A DNA stretch of 64,000 bases from contig CAVTZG010000021.1 of NCBI GenBank assembly GCA_963739135.1, positions 434,001 through 498,000 of the forward strand, given 5' to 3'. This document shows positions 8,397 to 18,100 of this stretch, piece by piece (the stretch's first letter is position 1; each line of letters begins with the position of its first letter). The DNA comes from Palsa-504 sp963739135. GTDB taxonomy: Bacteria; Actinomycetota; Actinomycetes; Streptosporangiales; Streptosporangiaceae. A program made the position numbers and the translations under genes. The notes beneath the pieces are model-generated. The model was not told the DNA's origin and did not search any database. It worked only from the letters and a program-made list of their open reading frames with translations.

Positions 8397-9781
8397 CATC
8401 CTCCTTCAACGCCGTCAGCAACGATCAAGAAGCCGCCAAGCGCAACCTGTGGCTGCACTTCACCCGGATGTCCGGCTACGAGGACGCCGAGGTTCCCGTG
8501 ATCGTGCGCGGCTCCGGCCCGTACGTCTACGACTCCCACGGCAAGCGGTACCTGGACGGGCTGTCCGGCCTGTTCGTCAGCCAGGTCGGCCATGGCCGCC
8601 GGGAGATCGCCGAGGCGGGCGCACGCCAGGCGACTGAGCTGGCGTACTTCCCGCTGTGGTCCTATGCCCATCCCAAGGCGATCGAGCTGGCCCAGCGGCT
8701 GGCCGAGCTGGCCCCCGGTGACCTGAACCGTGTCTTCTTCACCACCAGCGGCTCGGAGGCCGTCGAGTCGGCCTGGAAGCTGGCCAAGCAGTACTTCAAG
8801 CTGACCGGCCAGCCCGAACGGTACAAGGTGATCAGCCGTGACATCGCCTACCACGGCACCTCCATGGGGGCACTCTCCGTCACCGGCCTGGCCGACATCA
8901 AGTACCCGTTCGAACCGCTGACCCCAGGCGGCGTCCGGGTGCCGAACACCAACTTCTACCGGGCCCCCGCGTTCGTGCGCGATGACCTGGACGCGTTCGG
9001 CCAGTGGGCCGCGGACGAGATCGAGCGGGCCATCCTCCGAGAGGGCCCGAAGTCGGTCGCGGCGGTCTTCCTGGAGCCGGTGCAGAACTCCGGCGGCTGC
9101 TTCCCGCCGCCCCCCGGCTACTTCCAGCGGGTCAGGGAGATCTGCGACACCTACGGCGTGCTGCTGGTCTCCGACGAGGTGATCTGCGCGTTCGGCCGGC
9201 TTGGCTACTACTTCGGCGCCGAGCGGTACGGCTACCAGCCGGACATCATCACCTTCGCCAAGGGGGTCACCTCCGGCTACGCGCCGCTGGGCGGGATGCT
9301 GGTCAGCGACGCGCTGATGGAACCGTTCAGCACCGGAACAGCCACCTTCCTGCATGGCATCACGTTCGCCGGCCACCCGGTGTCCACGGCGGTGGCCCTG
9401 GCCAACCTGGACATCTTCGAGAAGGAAGACCTGCTCGGGAACGTGCGCGCGAACGAGTCCGCCTTCCGCTCCACCCTGGATAAGCTCGCCGACCTGCCGA
9501 TCGTCGGGGAGGTCAGGGGCGCCGGCTACTTCTACGGCATCGAGCTGGTCAAGGACAAGGCTACCAGGGAGACGTTCGACGATGACGAGTCGGAGCGGCT
9601 GCTGCGCGGCTTCCTGTCTCACGCCCTGTTCGATGCCGGGCTGGTCTGCCGGGCCGATGACCGCGGCGACCCGGTGATCCAGCTCGCTCCGCCGCTGATC
9701 TGCGGCCAGGAGCACTTCGACGAGATCGAGCGCGTCCTCCGCGCGGTCCTCACCGAAGCCTGGACCCGCCTGCGCTCCTGA
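8393..9781 (+). CDS. Class III omega-aminotransferase (putrescine/beta-alanine:pyruvate type)
   Basis: A 462-residue PLP enzyme, fold type I. The PLP-contacting Asp is in VSDEVICAFGRLG (D261) and the Schiff-base Lys in FAKGVTSGYAPLG (K290). The substrate-side segment GLSGLFVSQVGHGRREIA and the phosphate-binding FTTSGSEAVESAWKLAKQYF are also present. Overall resemblance is to omega-transaminases that move the amino group of putrescine, beta-alanine or taurine to pyruvate. I chose the ATG at 8393, which overlaps the Lrp stop and has GGGGA upstream; an in-frame ATG at 8381 is the alternative. It probably feeds an aminoaldehyde to the neighbouring dehydrogenase. Confidence 0.9.
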   Translation: MTSSFNAVSNDQEAAKRNLWLHFTRMSGYEDAEVPVIVRGSGPYVYDSHGKRYLDGLSGLFVSQVGHGRREIAEAGARQATELAYFPLWSYAHPKAIELAQRLAELAPGDLNRVFFTTSGSEAVESAWKLAKQYFKLTGQPERYKVISRDIAYHGTSMGALSVTGLADIKYPFEPLTPGGVRVPNTNFYRAPAFVRDDLDAFGQWAADEIERAILREGPKSVAAVFLEPVQNSGGCFPPPPGYFQRVREICDTYGVLLVSDEVICAFGRLGYYFGAERYGYQPDIITFAKGVTSGYAPLGGMLVSDALMEPFSTGTATFLHGITFAGHPVSTAVALANLDIFEKEDLLGNVRANESAFRSTLDKLADLPIVGEVRGAGYFYGIELVKDKATRETFDDDESERLLRGFLSHALFDAGLVCRADDRGDPVIQLAPPLICGQEHFDEIERVLRAVLTEAWTRLRS

Positions 9782-9843
9782 CTGACACGGGCCGCGCTAG
9801 GGCACCGGCGGCACAGCGGGGTGCGCCCGATACGGTCGGGGTC

Positions 9844-10806
9844 ATGGACGTTCTCGTGATCGGGGCCGGGATCAGCGGCCTGACGACAGGAATCCGCCTG
9901 GCCGAGGCCGGCCTCGACGTGAGCATCAGGACGGCCGCTTCGCCTGAGCAGACCACGTCGGTGGCGGCCGGCGCGCTCTGGGGCCTGGTCCGGGTCGGAC
10001 CGCAGGACCGGGTGGTGCCCTGGGGACGGACCGGGCTGGAGGTCCTGACCGAGCTGGCGGCCGAGCCAGGCACCGGGGTGCGGATGGCCAGCGGAACGGA
10101 AGTGTCCCGGTCCCCGCTCGAGCCGCACTACTGGACCGGGCTGGTGCCCGGCCTGCGGCTGTGCGAACCATCCGAGCTGCCCGAGGGCTTCGCCGCGGGC
10201 TGGCACTACACGGCACCGCTCGCCACCATGCCGGTCTACCTCGGCTACCTGCGGGCCAGGTTCGAGAAGGCGGGCGGGACGCTGGAGCTGTCGCGGGTGG
10301 GCTCGCTCGCCGAGCTGGCGGGCGCGGCTCCTGTCGTGGTCAACTGCTCCGGCGCCGCCGCCCGCGACCTGGTGCCCGATCCCGCGGTGGTGCCGGTCCG
10401 CGGCCAGGTGGTGATCGCGGCCAACCCCGGCATCGAGGAGTTCTTCATCAACCGGGACGAGCAGCCGCCCTGGATCGTCTACATGTTCCCGCACGGCGAG
10501 GAGATCCTGCTCGGCGGCACGAACGAGGAAGGCAACTGGGACCTCGAGCCCAAGAGCGATATTGCCGAACGGATCGTGGCTGGATGTGCCGCGATCGATC
10601 CCCGCCTGCGGGGGGTGACGATCCTCGGCCACCGCGTCGGCCTGCGGCCCACCCGCCCCGAGGTGCGGCTGGAGTCCGAGCCGTTCTCCGTTTCTCCCTC
10701 AAGCCCACCCCAGGGCGTGCTGTGGCACAACTACGGGCACGGCGGCGCGGGCATCTCCCTGTCCTGGGGCTGCGCGGCGGAGATCACGGCCGCGATCCTC
10801 GGCTGA
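9844..10806 (+). CDS. FAD-dependent D-amino-acid oxidase
   Basis: A 320-residue flavoprotein that should oxidise D-amino acids to 2-oxo acids, ammonia and hydrogen peroxide. The FAD-binding motif VLVIGAGISGLTTGIRLAEA lies at residues 3-22. SVAAGALWGLVRV matches the flavin-contact segment of DAAO. The C-terminal signature region reads GHRVGLRPTRPEVRLE and WHNYGHGGAGISLSWGCA, containing the Arg that holds the substrate carboxylate and the second FAD contact. It lies 62 bases after the aminotransferase in the same direction, consistent with an amino-nitrogen catabolic group. No peroxisomal signal is expected in a bacterium. Confidence 0.92.
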   Translation: MDVLVIGAGISGLTTGIRLAEAGLDVSIRTAASPEQTTSVAAGALWGLVRVGPQDRVVPWGRTGLEVLTELAAEPGTGVRMASGTEVSRSPLEPHYWTGLVPGLRLCEPSELPEGFAAGWHYTAPLATMPVYLGYLRARFEKAGGTLELSRVGSLAELAGAAPVVVNCSGAAARDLVPDPAVVPVRGQVVIAANPGIEEFFINRDEQPPWIVYMFPHGEEILLGGTNEEGNWDLEPKSDIAERIVAGCAAIDPRLRGVTILGHRVGLRPTRPEVRLESEPFSVSPSSPPQGVLWHNYGHGGAGISLSWGCAAEITAAILG

Positions 10807-10815
10807 CCGGGCCGC

Positions 10816-10871
10816 CTCAGCGGTCGAGGCTCAGCGGTCGGGGCTCAGCGGTCGAGCCTTAGCGGTCGAGC
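10816..10871. repeat. Four tandem copies of a 14-bp unit at a gene end
   Basis: The unit CTCAGCGGTCGAGG is repeated four times with one or two changes per copy. It fills the gap between the convergent oxidase and YjbR genes, and the YjbR stop codon lies inside the last copy. Unlike the coding repeats in this window, its period is not divisible by three. Confidence 0.85.
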
Positions 10872-11233
10872 TGGGCCGCCAGGCGGGCCGGCGCGATCAC
10901 CCGGTAGGCGTCCTGGCACAGCTCGGCGATCTCGGTCCAGTCCGGGTCGCGGTCCAGCCGGACGCCGATCCACCCGCGGTGGCCCACGTAGGGCGGGCGG
11001 AAGAACCGCTCCGGGGCCGACGCCGTGAGCTCGTGCTGGGCCCCGGGCGGCGCCGCGCACCACAGGTGCGGGAAGTGGTTGTCGTGGTGACCGTCCGCCC
11101 ACAAGGTGGCGAAGGCGTTCTTGCCCCGGACGAACCAGGTCGGCGCGCCGTGGCTGGGCCGCTCGGCGACCTCGGGCAGCGCCAGGCAGATCGCCCGCAT
11201 CCGTTCGGCCAGGCCCGCGGCAGCATCCTCCAC
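10859..11233 (-). CDS. MmcQ/YjbR family protein
   Basis: A 124-residue protein of the MmcQ/YjbR (CyaY-like fold) family. Characteristic pieces are RAICLALPEVAERPSHGAPT at the N-terminus, WFVRGKNAFATLWADGHHDN, and PPYVGHRGWIGVRLD. Members are described as possible DNA-binding proteins, but their biological role is not settled. The last codon lies in a 14-bp tandem repeat. The gene is divergent from the F420-type oxidoreductase at 11277, with 43 bases between them. Confidence 0.85.
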   Translation of the reverse strand: MEDAAAGLAERMRAICLALPEVAERPSHGAPTWFVRGKNAFATLWADGHHDNHFPHLWCAAPPGAQHELTASAPERFFRPPYVGHRGWIGVRLDRDPDWTEIAELCQDAYRVIAPARLAAQLDR

Positions 11234-11276
11234 GCACCGATTCTGTCATCAGGCCGGGGGGCATACGCTGTGGCGC

Positions 11277-12194
11277 ATGAGGTTCGCGATCGCCACCCCG
11301 CAGCTTTACTCCGACGGCGAGTTTGATCCCGCGGGGTTCCGCAACTACCTGACCCGGGCCGAGGAGCTCGGCTTCGACAGCGCGTGGGTTCAGGAACAGA
11401 CGTTTGGCTCGTCGCCCCAGCTGGCCCCGATCGAGACCATGACTTACGCCGCCGCCTGCACCGACCGGCTGCGGCTGGGCTGCGTGGTGTTCGTGTCCAC
11501 CCTGTACAGCCCGGTGCACCTGGCCAGGAGCCTGAGCACGCTGGACCAGCTCAGCCGGGGCCGGATCGAGATCGGCGTGGGCACCGGCGGGCCGGGGCGC
11601 CCCTTTGCCGCCTTCGGCGTGGATCCCGGCCGGTACGTCTCGCGGTTCACCGAGGGGGTCGCGCTGATGAAGGCGCTGTGGACCGAGCCTCGAGTCACCT
11701 TCGACGGTAAGTTCTGGCAGCTCAAGGACGCGCCGATAGAACCCAAGCCGTTCCAGAAGCCACACCCGCCGCTGTGGTTCGGCGCGGCCAGCGAGCCCGC
11801 GCTGCGGCGGGCGGTGCGCCTGGGCGACGGCTTCTTCGGCGCCGGGTCCTCCCCCACCGCCCGGTTCGCCGAGCAGGTCAAGGTGGTGCGGGAGGCGCTC
11901 GCCGAGGCGGGCCGACCGCCCGAGAGCTTCCCCATCGCCAAGCGCGTGTACGTGGCGGTCGACGACGGCGCCGGGCGGGCCCGGGAGCGGATGAACGCCG
12001 CGCTGGCGCGGCTGTACGGGAGCCGGGTGGAGGCCATCGAAGCCGCCGCGGTGGCGGGCACGGCCGACAACTGTGTCCGCGGGCTGCGCCAGGTCGCCGC
12101 GGCCGGCGCGGAGCTGATCCTGTGCAACGCGCTGTTCGACCAGCCCGAGCAGATGGAACAGCTGGCCGCGGCCGTCATCCCCGAGGTCGGCTAG
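11277..12194 (+). CDS. LLM-class F420-dependent oxidoreductase
   Basis: A 305-residue luciferase-like monooxygenase fold protein (TIM barrel) expected to use coenzyme F420. It starts MRFAIATPQLYSDGEFDPAG. Family landmarks are AEELGFDSAWVQEQTFG, RLRLGCVVFVSTLYSPVHLA, TLDQLSRGRIEIGVGTGG and PPLWFGAASEPALRRAVRLG. The Gly-rich GVGTGG strand contacts the cofactor phosphate. The substrate is unknown. The alternative start upstream at 11106 would overlap the divergent YjbR gene and adds no family sequence, so ATG 11277 is chosen. Confidence 0.88.
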   Translation: MRFAIATPQLYSDGEFDPAGFRNYLTRAEELGFDSAWVQEQTFGSSPQLAPIETMTYAAACTDRLRLGCVVFVSTLYSPVHLARSLSTLDQLSRGRIEIGVGTGGPGRPFAAFGVDPGRYVSRFTEGVALMKALWTEPRVTFDGKFWQLKDAPIEPKPFQKPHPPLWFGAASEPALRRAVRLGDGFFGAGSSPTARFAEQVKVVREALAEAGRPPESFPIAKRVYVAVDDGAGRARERMNAALARLYGSRVEAIEAAAVAGTADNCVRGLRQVAAAGAELILCNALFDQPEQMEQLAAAVIPEVG

Positions 12195-12195
12195 C

Positions 12196-12214
12196 GGCCC
12201 GGCCTTCCCGGGCC
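12196..12214 (+). terminator. GC-rich hairpin after the LLM oxidoreductase gene
   Basis: GGCCCGG and CCGGGCC form a 7-bp stem with a 5-base loop, beginning two bases after the stop codon. No T-run follows. This is the usual look of actinobacterial terminators. Confidence 0.4.
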
Positions 12215-12253
12215 CCGCAGATCAGCCGATACCCGGGCCGGTACGCGGCTGCA

Positions 12254-12520
12254 TCATGGCTGCAGCATGCCCACCACGGCGGGATATGCCACGTCGGTCC
12301 AGTCCAGGGTCAGCAGGCCGTACGGCTCCGGAGCGCCCCAGTTGCTCTGGATGTAGGTGGTGCCCGGGGTGGAGCTCTGGCCGTGCGTGGGGTTGACGGC
12401 CCACCAGCACCAGTCCACGTCGTACTCCTTCAGCCAGGCCTGGGATGTTGGCCCACCAGGTGCCGCCGCCGCCCGGGGCCGACAGCACGCTGGCGGTGTC
12501 CACCCTGAGCAGGCCCGGGA
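12254..12520 (-). pseudogene. C-terminal remnant of a GH5-type cellulase
   Basis: Reading the minus strand to a TGA at 12254-12256 gives AWLKEYDVDWCWWAVNPTHG, then STPGTTYIQSNWGAPEPYGL and LLTLDWTDVAYPAVVGMLQP. This matches the end of glycoside hydrolase family 5 (cellulase) catalytic domains, where the last barrel strand carries the D-W-C/Y-W-A-V/L-N motif. Just upstream, GGGGTWWANI lies in the neighbouring frame, and dropping one C joins the two as NIQAWLKEY. Both catalytic Glu residues and the rest of the enzyme are missing. It is a decayed secreted-hydrolase gene. Confidence 0.5.
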
Positions 12521-12532
12521 CGCGGGGGGGCG

Positions 12533-13270
12533 CTAGACGAGGCGGGGGGTGACGGGTTCTTCGGTGTAGCGTCCGCCGCCGGCGGGCTGCACCCGCCAGG
12601 CGCGCTTGCCGTCCAGGACGCTGACCGCCTCGTGTAGTTCGGTGCCGACGTAGTGCAGGCCGACGCCGTCCTCGGTGGCGTAGCCCGCGGGCAGTACCCC
12701 CTCGCCGACCATCCGCCGGTAGGTCTCCCGCCGGGGCTGGTCGGGCAGGTCGTCGTGAACCCCGTTGCTGTAGGGCACCAGGGCCAGGCCGTCGGTGAAC
12801 GGGTCGAGCGCGTCCCGGTAGGAGTCGGTGGGCCCTCCGGCGTGCCAGCACAGGCTGCCGGCGCTCGTGCCGGCCAGCACGATGCCGCGCTCCCAGCACT
12901 CCCGCAGGATCGGCGGCAGGCCATGCGCTCGCCACACGGCCATCAGGTTGACCACGCTGCCGCCCTCGACCAGGATCACGTCCTGGGCCAGCAGGTGCGC
13001 CCGGACGTCGGGCACGCTCGGCTGCGTGAACAGCCGCAGCGCGCTGAACTCGACCGCGGGATACTGCGCGAACCTGGCCGCGTAGGCGTCGACGGCCGCC
13101 GGCAGGTCTCCCACCGCCGTCGGGAGGTAGCAGACGCGGACGCCCTGGCGCCGGCTGGCCAGGCTGACCGCGTAATGGACCAGGGCAGAGGAGTCGCGGC
13201 CGCCAGGCTCGGGATACAAGACCCCGGAATACGCGAAGATCTGCCTGGTCGGGACGGCCACACCGGCCAT
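12533..13270 (-). CDS. Peptidase E-like serine hydrolase (family S51)
   Basis: A 245-residue protein with the class I glutamine-amidotransferase-like fold of peptidase S51 (dipeptidase E, cyanophycinase). The nucleophile Ser sits in VLAGTSAGSLCWHAGG (S136). The preceding strand VILVEGGSVVNLMAVWRAHG corresponds to the loop holding the family's Gly-Gly motif. A likely histidine follows in NGVHDDLPDQ. Peptidase E cleaves N-terminal Asp dipeptides; cyanophycinases cut Asp-Arg polymers. Which applies here is open. The start codon ATG is 9 bases upstream of the convergent PPOX gene's stop, so the two minus-strand genes are nearly contiguous. Confidence 0.87.
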   Translation of the reverse strand: MAGVAVPTRQIFAYSGVLYPEPGGRDSSALVHYAVSLASRRQGVRVCYLPTAVGDLPAAVDAYAARFAQYPAVEFSALRLFTQPSVPDVRAHLLAQDVILVEGGSVVNLMAVWRAHGLPPILRECWERGIVLAGTSAGSLCWHAGGPTDSYRDALDPFTDGLALVPYSNGVHDDLPDQPRRETYRRMVGEGVLPAGYATEDGVGLHYVGTELHEAVSVLDGKRAWRVQPAGGGRYTEEPVTPRLV

Positions 13271-13279
13271 CGTAGCCCG

Positions 13280-14101
13280 TCAGAGTGAGCGGGTTCGGTA
13301 AGCCGCACGTCCGGCCAGGGTAGCGATGTGCGGCGGTACCGGGATGCCCGCCGGGAGCACCGGGTCCGGATCCGGTGCCTGCCAGGTGGCGGTCAGCGGC
13401 ACCACGCCGGCCCAGACCGGGAGGGCCGCGTCGGGGCTGTCACCGTCGTCGGGCGGCCCGGTGCGGATCTTCACCGACGCCTCCGCGAGGGGCAGGGCCA
13501 GCAGCGTGGTCTTGGCCAGTTCCTTGGCGTTCGGGCGGCGGGCATAGTCCCACTGCCCGGGCACGATGTGCTCGGCCAGCGCGCGCAGGCCGGCCAGCTT
13601 CTCGTCCCGGTCGGTGACCAGCCGGGGCGTGCCGTAGATCATCGCGCTGCGGTAGTTGACCGCGTGCTCGAACACCGACCGGGCCAGGACCAGCCCGTCC
13701 ACGTGGGTCACGGTCACGCAGATCGTGGTCCGCGGCGCCGCATACAGGCTGCGGCTGGCCACCGAGCCGTGCAGGTAGAGGGTGTCGCCGTCGACGCCGT
13801 AAACAGTGGGCAGCACCATCGGATAGGCCTCGCCGGGCTGCGTGGCCGTGCCGGCACTGATCGGGCGGGCACTGATCGGGCGGGCACTGATCGGGCGGGC
13901 ACTGATCGGGCGGGCACTGATCGGGCGGGCACTGATCGGGCGGGCACTAATCGGGCGGCCGTCCACGATGACGCCGAGGTGGCAGATGACCCCGGCGGCC
14001 AGGATGTCATGCAGGTCCTGCCGGTCGGTGCTGCCCTGTTCGGGCAGGCGGCGGTGCCGGGTGCGTTCGGTTGCGGACAACGCGGAGGATTCAGGCACGG
14101 A
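13280..14101 (-). CDS. PPOX-family flavin-binding protein with a (PISAR) repeat insertion
   Basis: A 273-residue pyridoxamine-5'-phosphate-oxidase-related protein. Family sequence includes TERTRHRRLPEQGSTDRQDL, AAGVICHLGVIVDGRP, PTVYGVDGDTLYLHGSVASR and FEHAVNYRSAMIYGTPRLV. Between VDGRP and the next conserved strand (MVLPTVYGVDG) there is a run of seven five-residue units (ISARP) plus about ten linker residues. In relatives these two strands are nearly adjacent, so the repeat lies in the first hairpin of the flavin-binding barrel. I placed the start at GTG 14101; a TTG at 14122 would add seven residues. It is divergent from the LLM gene at 14142. Confidence 0.8.
   Translation of the reverse strand, partial: SVPESSALSATERTRHRRLPEQGSTDRQDLHDILAAGVICHLGVIVDGRPISARPISARPISARPISARPISARPISARPISAGTATQPGEAYPMVLPTVYGVDGDTLYLHGSVASRSLYAAPRTTICVTVTHVDGLVLARSVFEHAVNYRSAMIYGTPRLVTDRDEKLAGLRALAEHIVPGQWDYARRPNAKELAKTTLLALPLAEASVKIRTGPPDDGDSPDAALPVWAGVVPLTATWQAPDPDPVLPAGIPVPPHIATLAGRAAYRTRSL
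13854..13958. repeat. Seven tandem copies of a 15-bp unit inside a PPOX gene
   Basis: The unit GCACTGATCGGGCGG is repeated seven times. Six copies are identical and the last has one change (A for G). It reads in frame on the minus strand as P-I-S-A-R. Near-perfect identity implies recent expansion and probable length variation between strains. Confidence 0.95.
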
Positions 14102-14141
14102 GCACCACTGTTCGTTCGGCAAAAAGATCTTTCATTAGGGT

Positions 14142-15077
14142 ATGAGCATGCGGATCGGATTCGGCGCCCCGGTGGCGGGGGCCTGGGCCACCCCCGGATA
14201 TCTCACGTCGTTCGCAGAGCGGGCCGAGGAGGCCGGGTACGCGTCACTGTGGAGTTTCCAGCGGCTGCTGGTACCCGAGGGCTCGGGCATGGAGCCGGTG
14301 TACCGGAGCGTGCTCGACCCGATGGTCGCGCTCGGATACGCGGCGGCCAGGACCTCGCGGATCAGGCTCGGCGTGGCGATCATCAACCTGCCGTTCGTCT
14401 CCCCCGCCTACCTGGCCAAGCAGGCCACCACCGTGGACGTGCTGTCCGGCGGCCGGCTGGACCTGGGCCTGGGCATCGGCTGGATGCCCGAGGAATTCGC
14501 CCTGTCCGGCGCGTCCACGGCCCGGCGCGGCGCGCGCACCGAGGAGTACCTGGCCGTGCTGCGCACGCTGTGGGCCGATGAGGTCAGCTCGTACAGCGGA
14601 GAGTTCTATACCGTCCCGGCCGGGCGGCAGGATCCCCGGCCGGTGCAGCGGCGATGGCAGGGGGCCGGGCCGCCGGTGCTGCTGGGCGGCATGTCGCGCC
14701 CGGCCATGGAGCGGGCGGGGCGGCTGGCGGACGGCTGGATCACCTCGAGCCGGGCCGACCTGTCCAAGATCAGCGAGGCGGTCGGCGTGATCACCGGTGC
14801 GGCGGCCGAGGCCGGCCGTGATCCCGCGGCCGTGCGGATCATCTGCCGCGGCGTGGTCCTGGCGGGGGCCGAATCGGCCGGGCCGGACGGCGGCAGGCGC
14901 CTGCTTTCGGGCAGCTACCAGCAGATCCGCGACGACGCCGCCTGGCTCGGCGAGCAGGGGGTCACCGAGCTGTTCTACGACCTGAACTGGGACCCGCAGG
15001 TAGGCGACCCAGCCCTGTCCGCGGAAGCCGCCGCCGAACGCGCCGGACAGATCCTGGCCGAGCTCGCGCCAAGCTAA
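14142..15077 (+). CDS. LLM-class F420-dependent oxidoreductase
   Basis: A 311-residue luciferase-fold oxidoreductase with the layout of the F420-dependent subfamily. Landmarks are RIGFGAPVAGAWATPGYLTS at the start, SFAERAEEAGYASLWSFQRL, AARTSRIRLGVAIINLPFVS, TVDVLSGGRLDLGLGIGWMP and PPVLLGGMSRPAMERAGRLA. It carries SWMP-like residues after the GLGIG cofactor strand. The substrate is unknown. The gene begins 40 bases from the divergent flavin-binding PPOX gene. Such neighbours often share the deazaflavin F420, but that link is inference. Confidence 0.88.
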   Translation: MSMRIGFGAPVAGAWATPGYLTSFAERAEEAGYASLWSFQRLLVPEGSGMEPVYRSVLDPMVALGYAAARTSRIRLGVAIINLPFVSPAYLAKQATTVDVLSGGRLDLGLGIGWMPEEFALSGASTARRGARTEEYLAVLRTLWADEVSSYSGEFYTVPAGRQDPRPVQRRWQGAGPPVLLGGMSRPAMERAGRLADGWITSSRADLSKISEAVGVITGAAAEAGRDPAAVRIICRGVVLAGAESAGPDGGRRLLSGSYQQIRDDAAWLGEQGVTELFYDLNWDPQVGDPALSAEAAAERAGQILAELAPS

Positions 15078-15137
15078 CCCGTAACCCGGGCGATACTGCT
15101 GAGTGAGGTCATCGGGACCGATTCGGCGGCCGGGCGG

Positions 15138-18100
15138 TCAGCGTCCTGACAGCTGGCTGGTCAGGCCCTCGCGGTGGGCGATGGCGGCGGCTTCGGTGCG
15201 GCTGGCCGCGCCGAGCTTGCCGAGGATGTTGGACACGTGCACGCTGGCCGTCTTGGGTGCGATGAACAGCACGGAGGCGATCTCCCGGTTGCTGCGGCCC
15301 GCGGCCAGGAGCCGGAGCACCTCACGTTCCCGGCTGGTCAGCGAGGCGAGCACCGCGCCGTCCGGCTGCTCGTCAGGCACCACGCCGATCCGGGCCCGGC
15401 GGGCGAGATCGGCCAGCGCGGCCCGCAGCGGCCGGGCGCCGAGCCGGTCCGCGGTCTGGGCCGCCTGGCGCCACTGCTCGTCGGCCTCGTCGCGGCGGCC
15501 CGCCTCGGCCAGCGCCTCGGCCAGCCGGTACCGGGCCCGGGCGACCTCGTACGCGTAGGTGGGGCCGAACGCGTCCAGCACGGCCTGCCAGGCCTGCGGA
15601 TCGTTGTCGCCGCTGGCCCGGTGATATTCGGCCTCGGCCCGGGCCAGCCAGCCGCGCCCCTCGGGGCCCATGATGAACTTGGGCCGCTTCGGGAACTCGG
15701 CTCCCTCGCGGGCGATCCGCAGCAAATCGGCCGCCGCCTCGATCTCGGCGTCGGCGGCCTGGTCGTCACCGACGGCCCGGGCCTGTGTGGCCCGCTCGGC
15801 TCGCGCGGCCAGCGCGATCGCGGCGGGCCTGATGACCGACGGCGAGTAGCCCCAAGGCGGCACGTTGTCGTTCTCGATCGCCACCTCCGCCTCGGCCAGA
15901 GCCCGCTCGGTATCGCCCTGCCACAGGAAGTGCTCGGCCAGCAGCCCGCGCGCGGTGAACTCGTCGAAGCCGGGGGTCGACCAGAACGGCTCGATCCAGG
16001 CGCGCCGCTCCTCCGCGGCCGGATTGCCCCGGGCCACGTCGATGAACAAGGCCATCGAGGACAGGTAGGCCTCGGGCGGGGTGGTGACCCGGACCGGGAA
16101 GCCGTCGGCGATCTCCTGCGCGTGGTCCCACTTGCCGTCCGCGAAGTGGCACTGGAAATGCAGATGCTGCAGGTCCACGCCATACGAGGACATGTTGAGC
16201 CCGGCCTGGCTGGCCCGGACGGTGCCCTCGTGCGCGATAGCCCCGCCGACGGCCAGGTCGCCGCGCTCCAGGTGGGCCCGGGCCAGATGGTACGCCGAGC
16301 GCAGCTCGACGCCGAGGACCCGGGCCTCGCGGGCCTGCTTGTGCGCGGCGGTGAGCAGCTTGATGGCCTCGTCGTTGCGGCCCTCGCGGTTGCTCAGGAA
16401 ACCCAGCGTGACCAGCGCGTCGGCCTCCACCCAGGGAGCGTCCGCGGCGCGGGCCGCGGCTATCCCGCGCTCAGCCCAGTCCCGGGCCACGGCGTAGTCG
16501 TCCCCCACCAGCAGCACGTAGGCGTACGTGGTCAGCGCCCGGGCGTACTGCCACGTCGGCGGCTCGGCGGGCGTGGCTTCGACCGTGGACCGGGCGACGT
16601 CGACGGCCTCGGTGCCGGCCTTGGGGTCCTCGATCAGCATCAGGTTGAAGGCCAGCCGCTCCCCGATCCGGCTGGCCAGGCTGACCTCCTCGGGACTGGG
16701 TTCACGCCCGTCGTGGCGTGCGGCCTCCGCGGCCCGGGCGAGCGCCTGCCGGAGCCGCCGCAGCAGGTGGACGGCACGCTCGGTGTCGCCGCTGTCGGCC
16801 GCGTTGGTCGCGGACATCAGGCCGAGCTTGCCGCGGGCCATGCCGGCCGTCTTCTCCGGCTCGGCCACCCGCTCCCACAGGGCGAGCGCCTGATCGTAGT
16901 GGCGGTGCGCTTCAGCGGGCGCGCCCAGCCGCTCGGCCTCCTGCCCGGCCCGGACCGAGGCGGCGAACGCGCCGGGGATGTCATGGCTGGCCAGGCAGTG
17001 CTGGGCTAGCTCGGCGGCGGTGCCGGGCGTCGCGAGCCGGTGCTCGTCGGACAGCAGGGAGCTCATGGTGGCGTGCAGCCGGGTCCGCTCCCCCGGCAGC
17101 AGGTCGGCGTACACGGCTTCACGCAGCAGGGCATGCCGGAAGACGTAGCCCTCGGCGCCGTCGGGGATGAGCAGCTGGTGCGTGACCGCCTCACGGACAG
17201 CGGCCTCATAGTCGTCGGCCGCCAGGCCGGAGGCGGCCCGGACCAGCTCGTCGTCGGCCTTCCGCCCGGCGACGGCCGCCACGCGCAGCACCCGCTGGGT
17301 GGCATCGGACAGCTGCTCGACCCGGCTGAGCAGCAGGTCCGCCAGGCCCGCGGGCAGGGCGCTGCGCCCGGCGGCGCCGCCTCTGATCGAGGCGGCGAGC
17401 AGTTCCTCGGCATAGTAGGCGTTGCCCTCGGCCCGGGCCACGATGCCGTTCAGCATGCTGGCGTCCAGGCGACCCAGCGCCGCGGCGGTGAGGTGCTCGG
17501 CCAGCGCCGAGGGATCCAGCGGCGTGAGGTCGACCGCGATGACGCTCGGCAGCCGCTGCAGCTCGGCCACCACCGGGCGGAGCGGGTGGCGCCGGTGCAG
17601 GTCGTCGGTGCGGTAGGTACCGATGACGGCGACCCGTTCCCGGTGCAGCATCCGGGACAGGAACGTCACCAGGTCCCGGGTGGAAGCGTCGGCCCAGTGC
17701 AGGTCTTCCAGCACCAGCAGCACCGGGGCCGCGGCCGCCAGCTCGGTGAGCAGGCCCAGCACGCCGCCGAGCATCTGCTGCCTGGCCAGTCCCGACCGGT
17801 CCTCGTGGGATACCTGCCCGTCGCCGCCCTCAGGCAGCAGCCGGTTCAGCGCGGGCCTCGAGGACAGGGCGTCATGCACCCCGCTGGAGATGGCCGCGCC
17901 CCGCAGCGCGTCGGCCAGCGGCAGGTAGGGCACGCTGTCGCCCAGCTCGGCGCACTGGCCGGATAGCACGGTGAAGCCACGTCCGGCGGCAAGCCGGCTC
18001 ACCTCGCTGACCAGGCGGGACTTGCCGACGCCGGCGTCGCCGCTGACCAGCGCGACCACCGACCGGCCCGCCTCAGCGTCCTCGAGCAGCGTGAGCAGGC

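Noticed and set aside
13854..13958. CRISPR-like array
   Set aside because: The units are contiguous 15-bp repeats with no spacers and read in frame in a coding sequence.
15174..17009. Plus-strand frame of 611 codons opposite the LuxR regulator
   Set aside because: It is antisense to a well-supported gene, with low-complexity composition.
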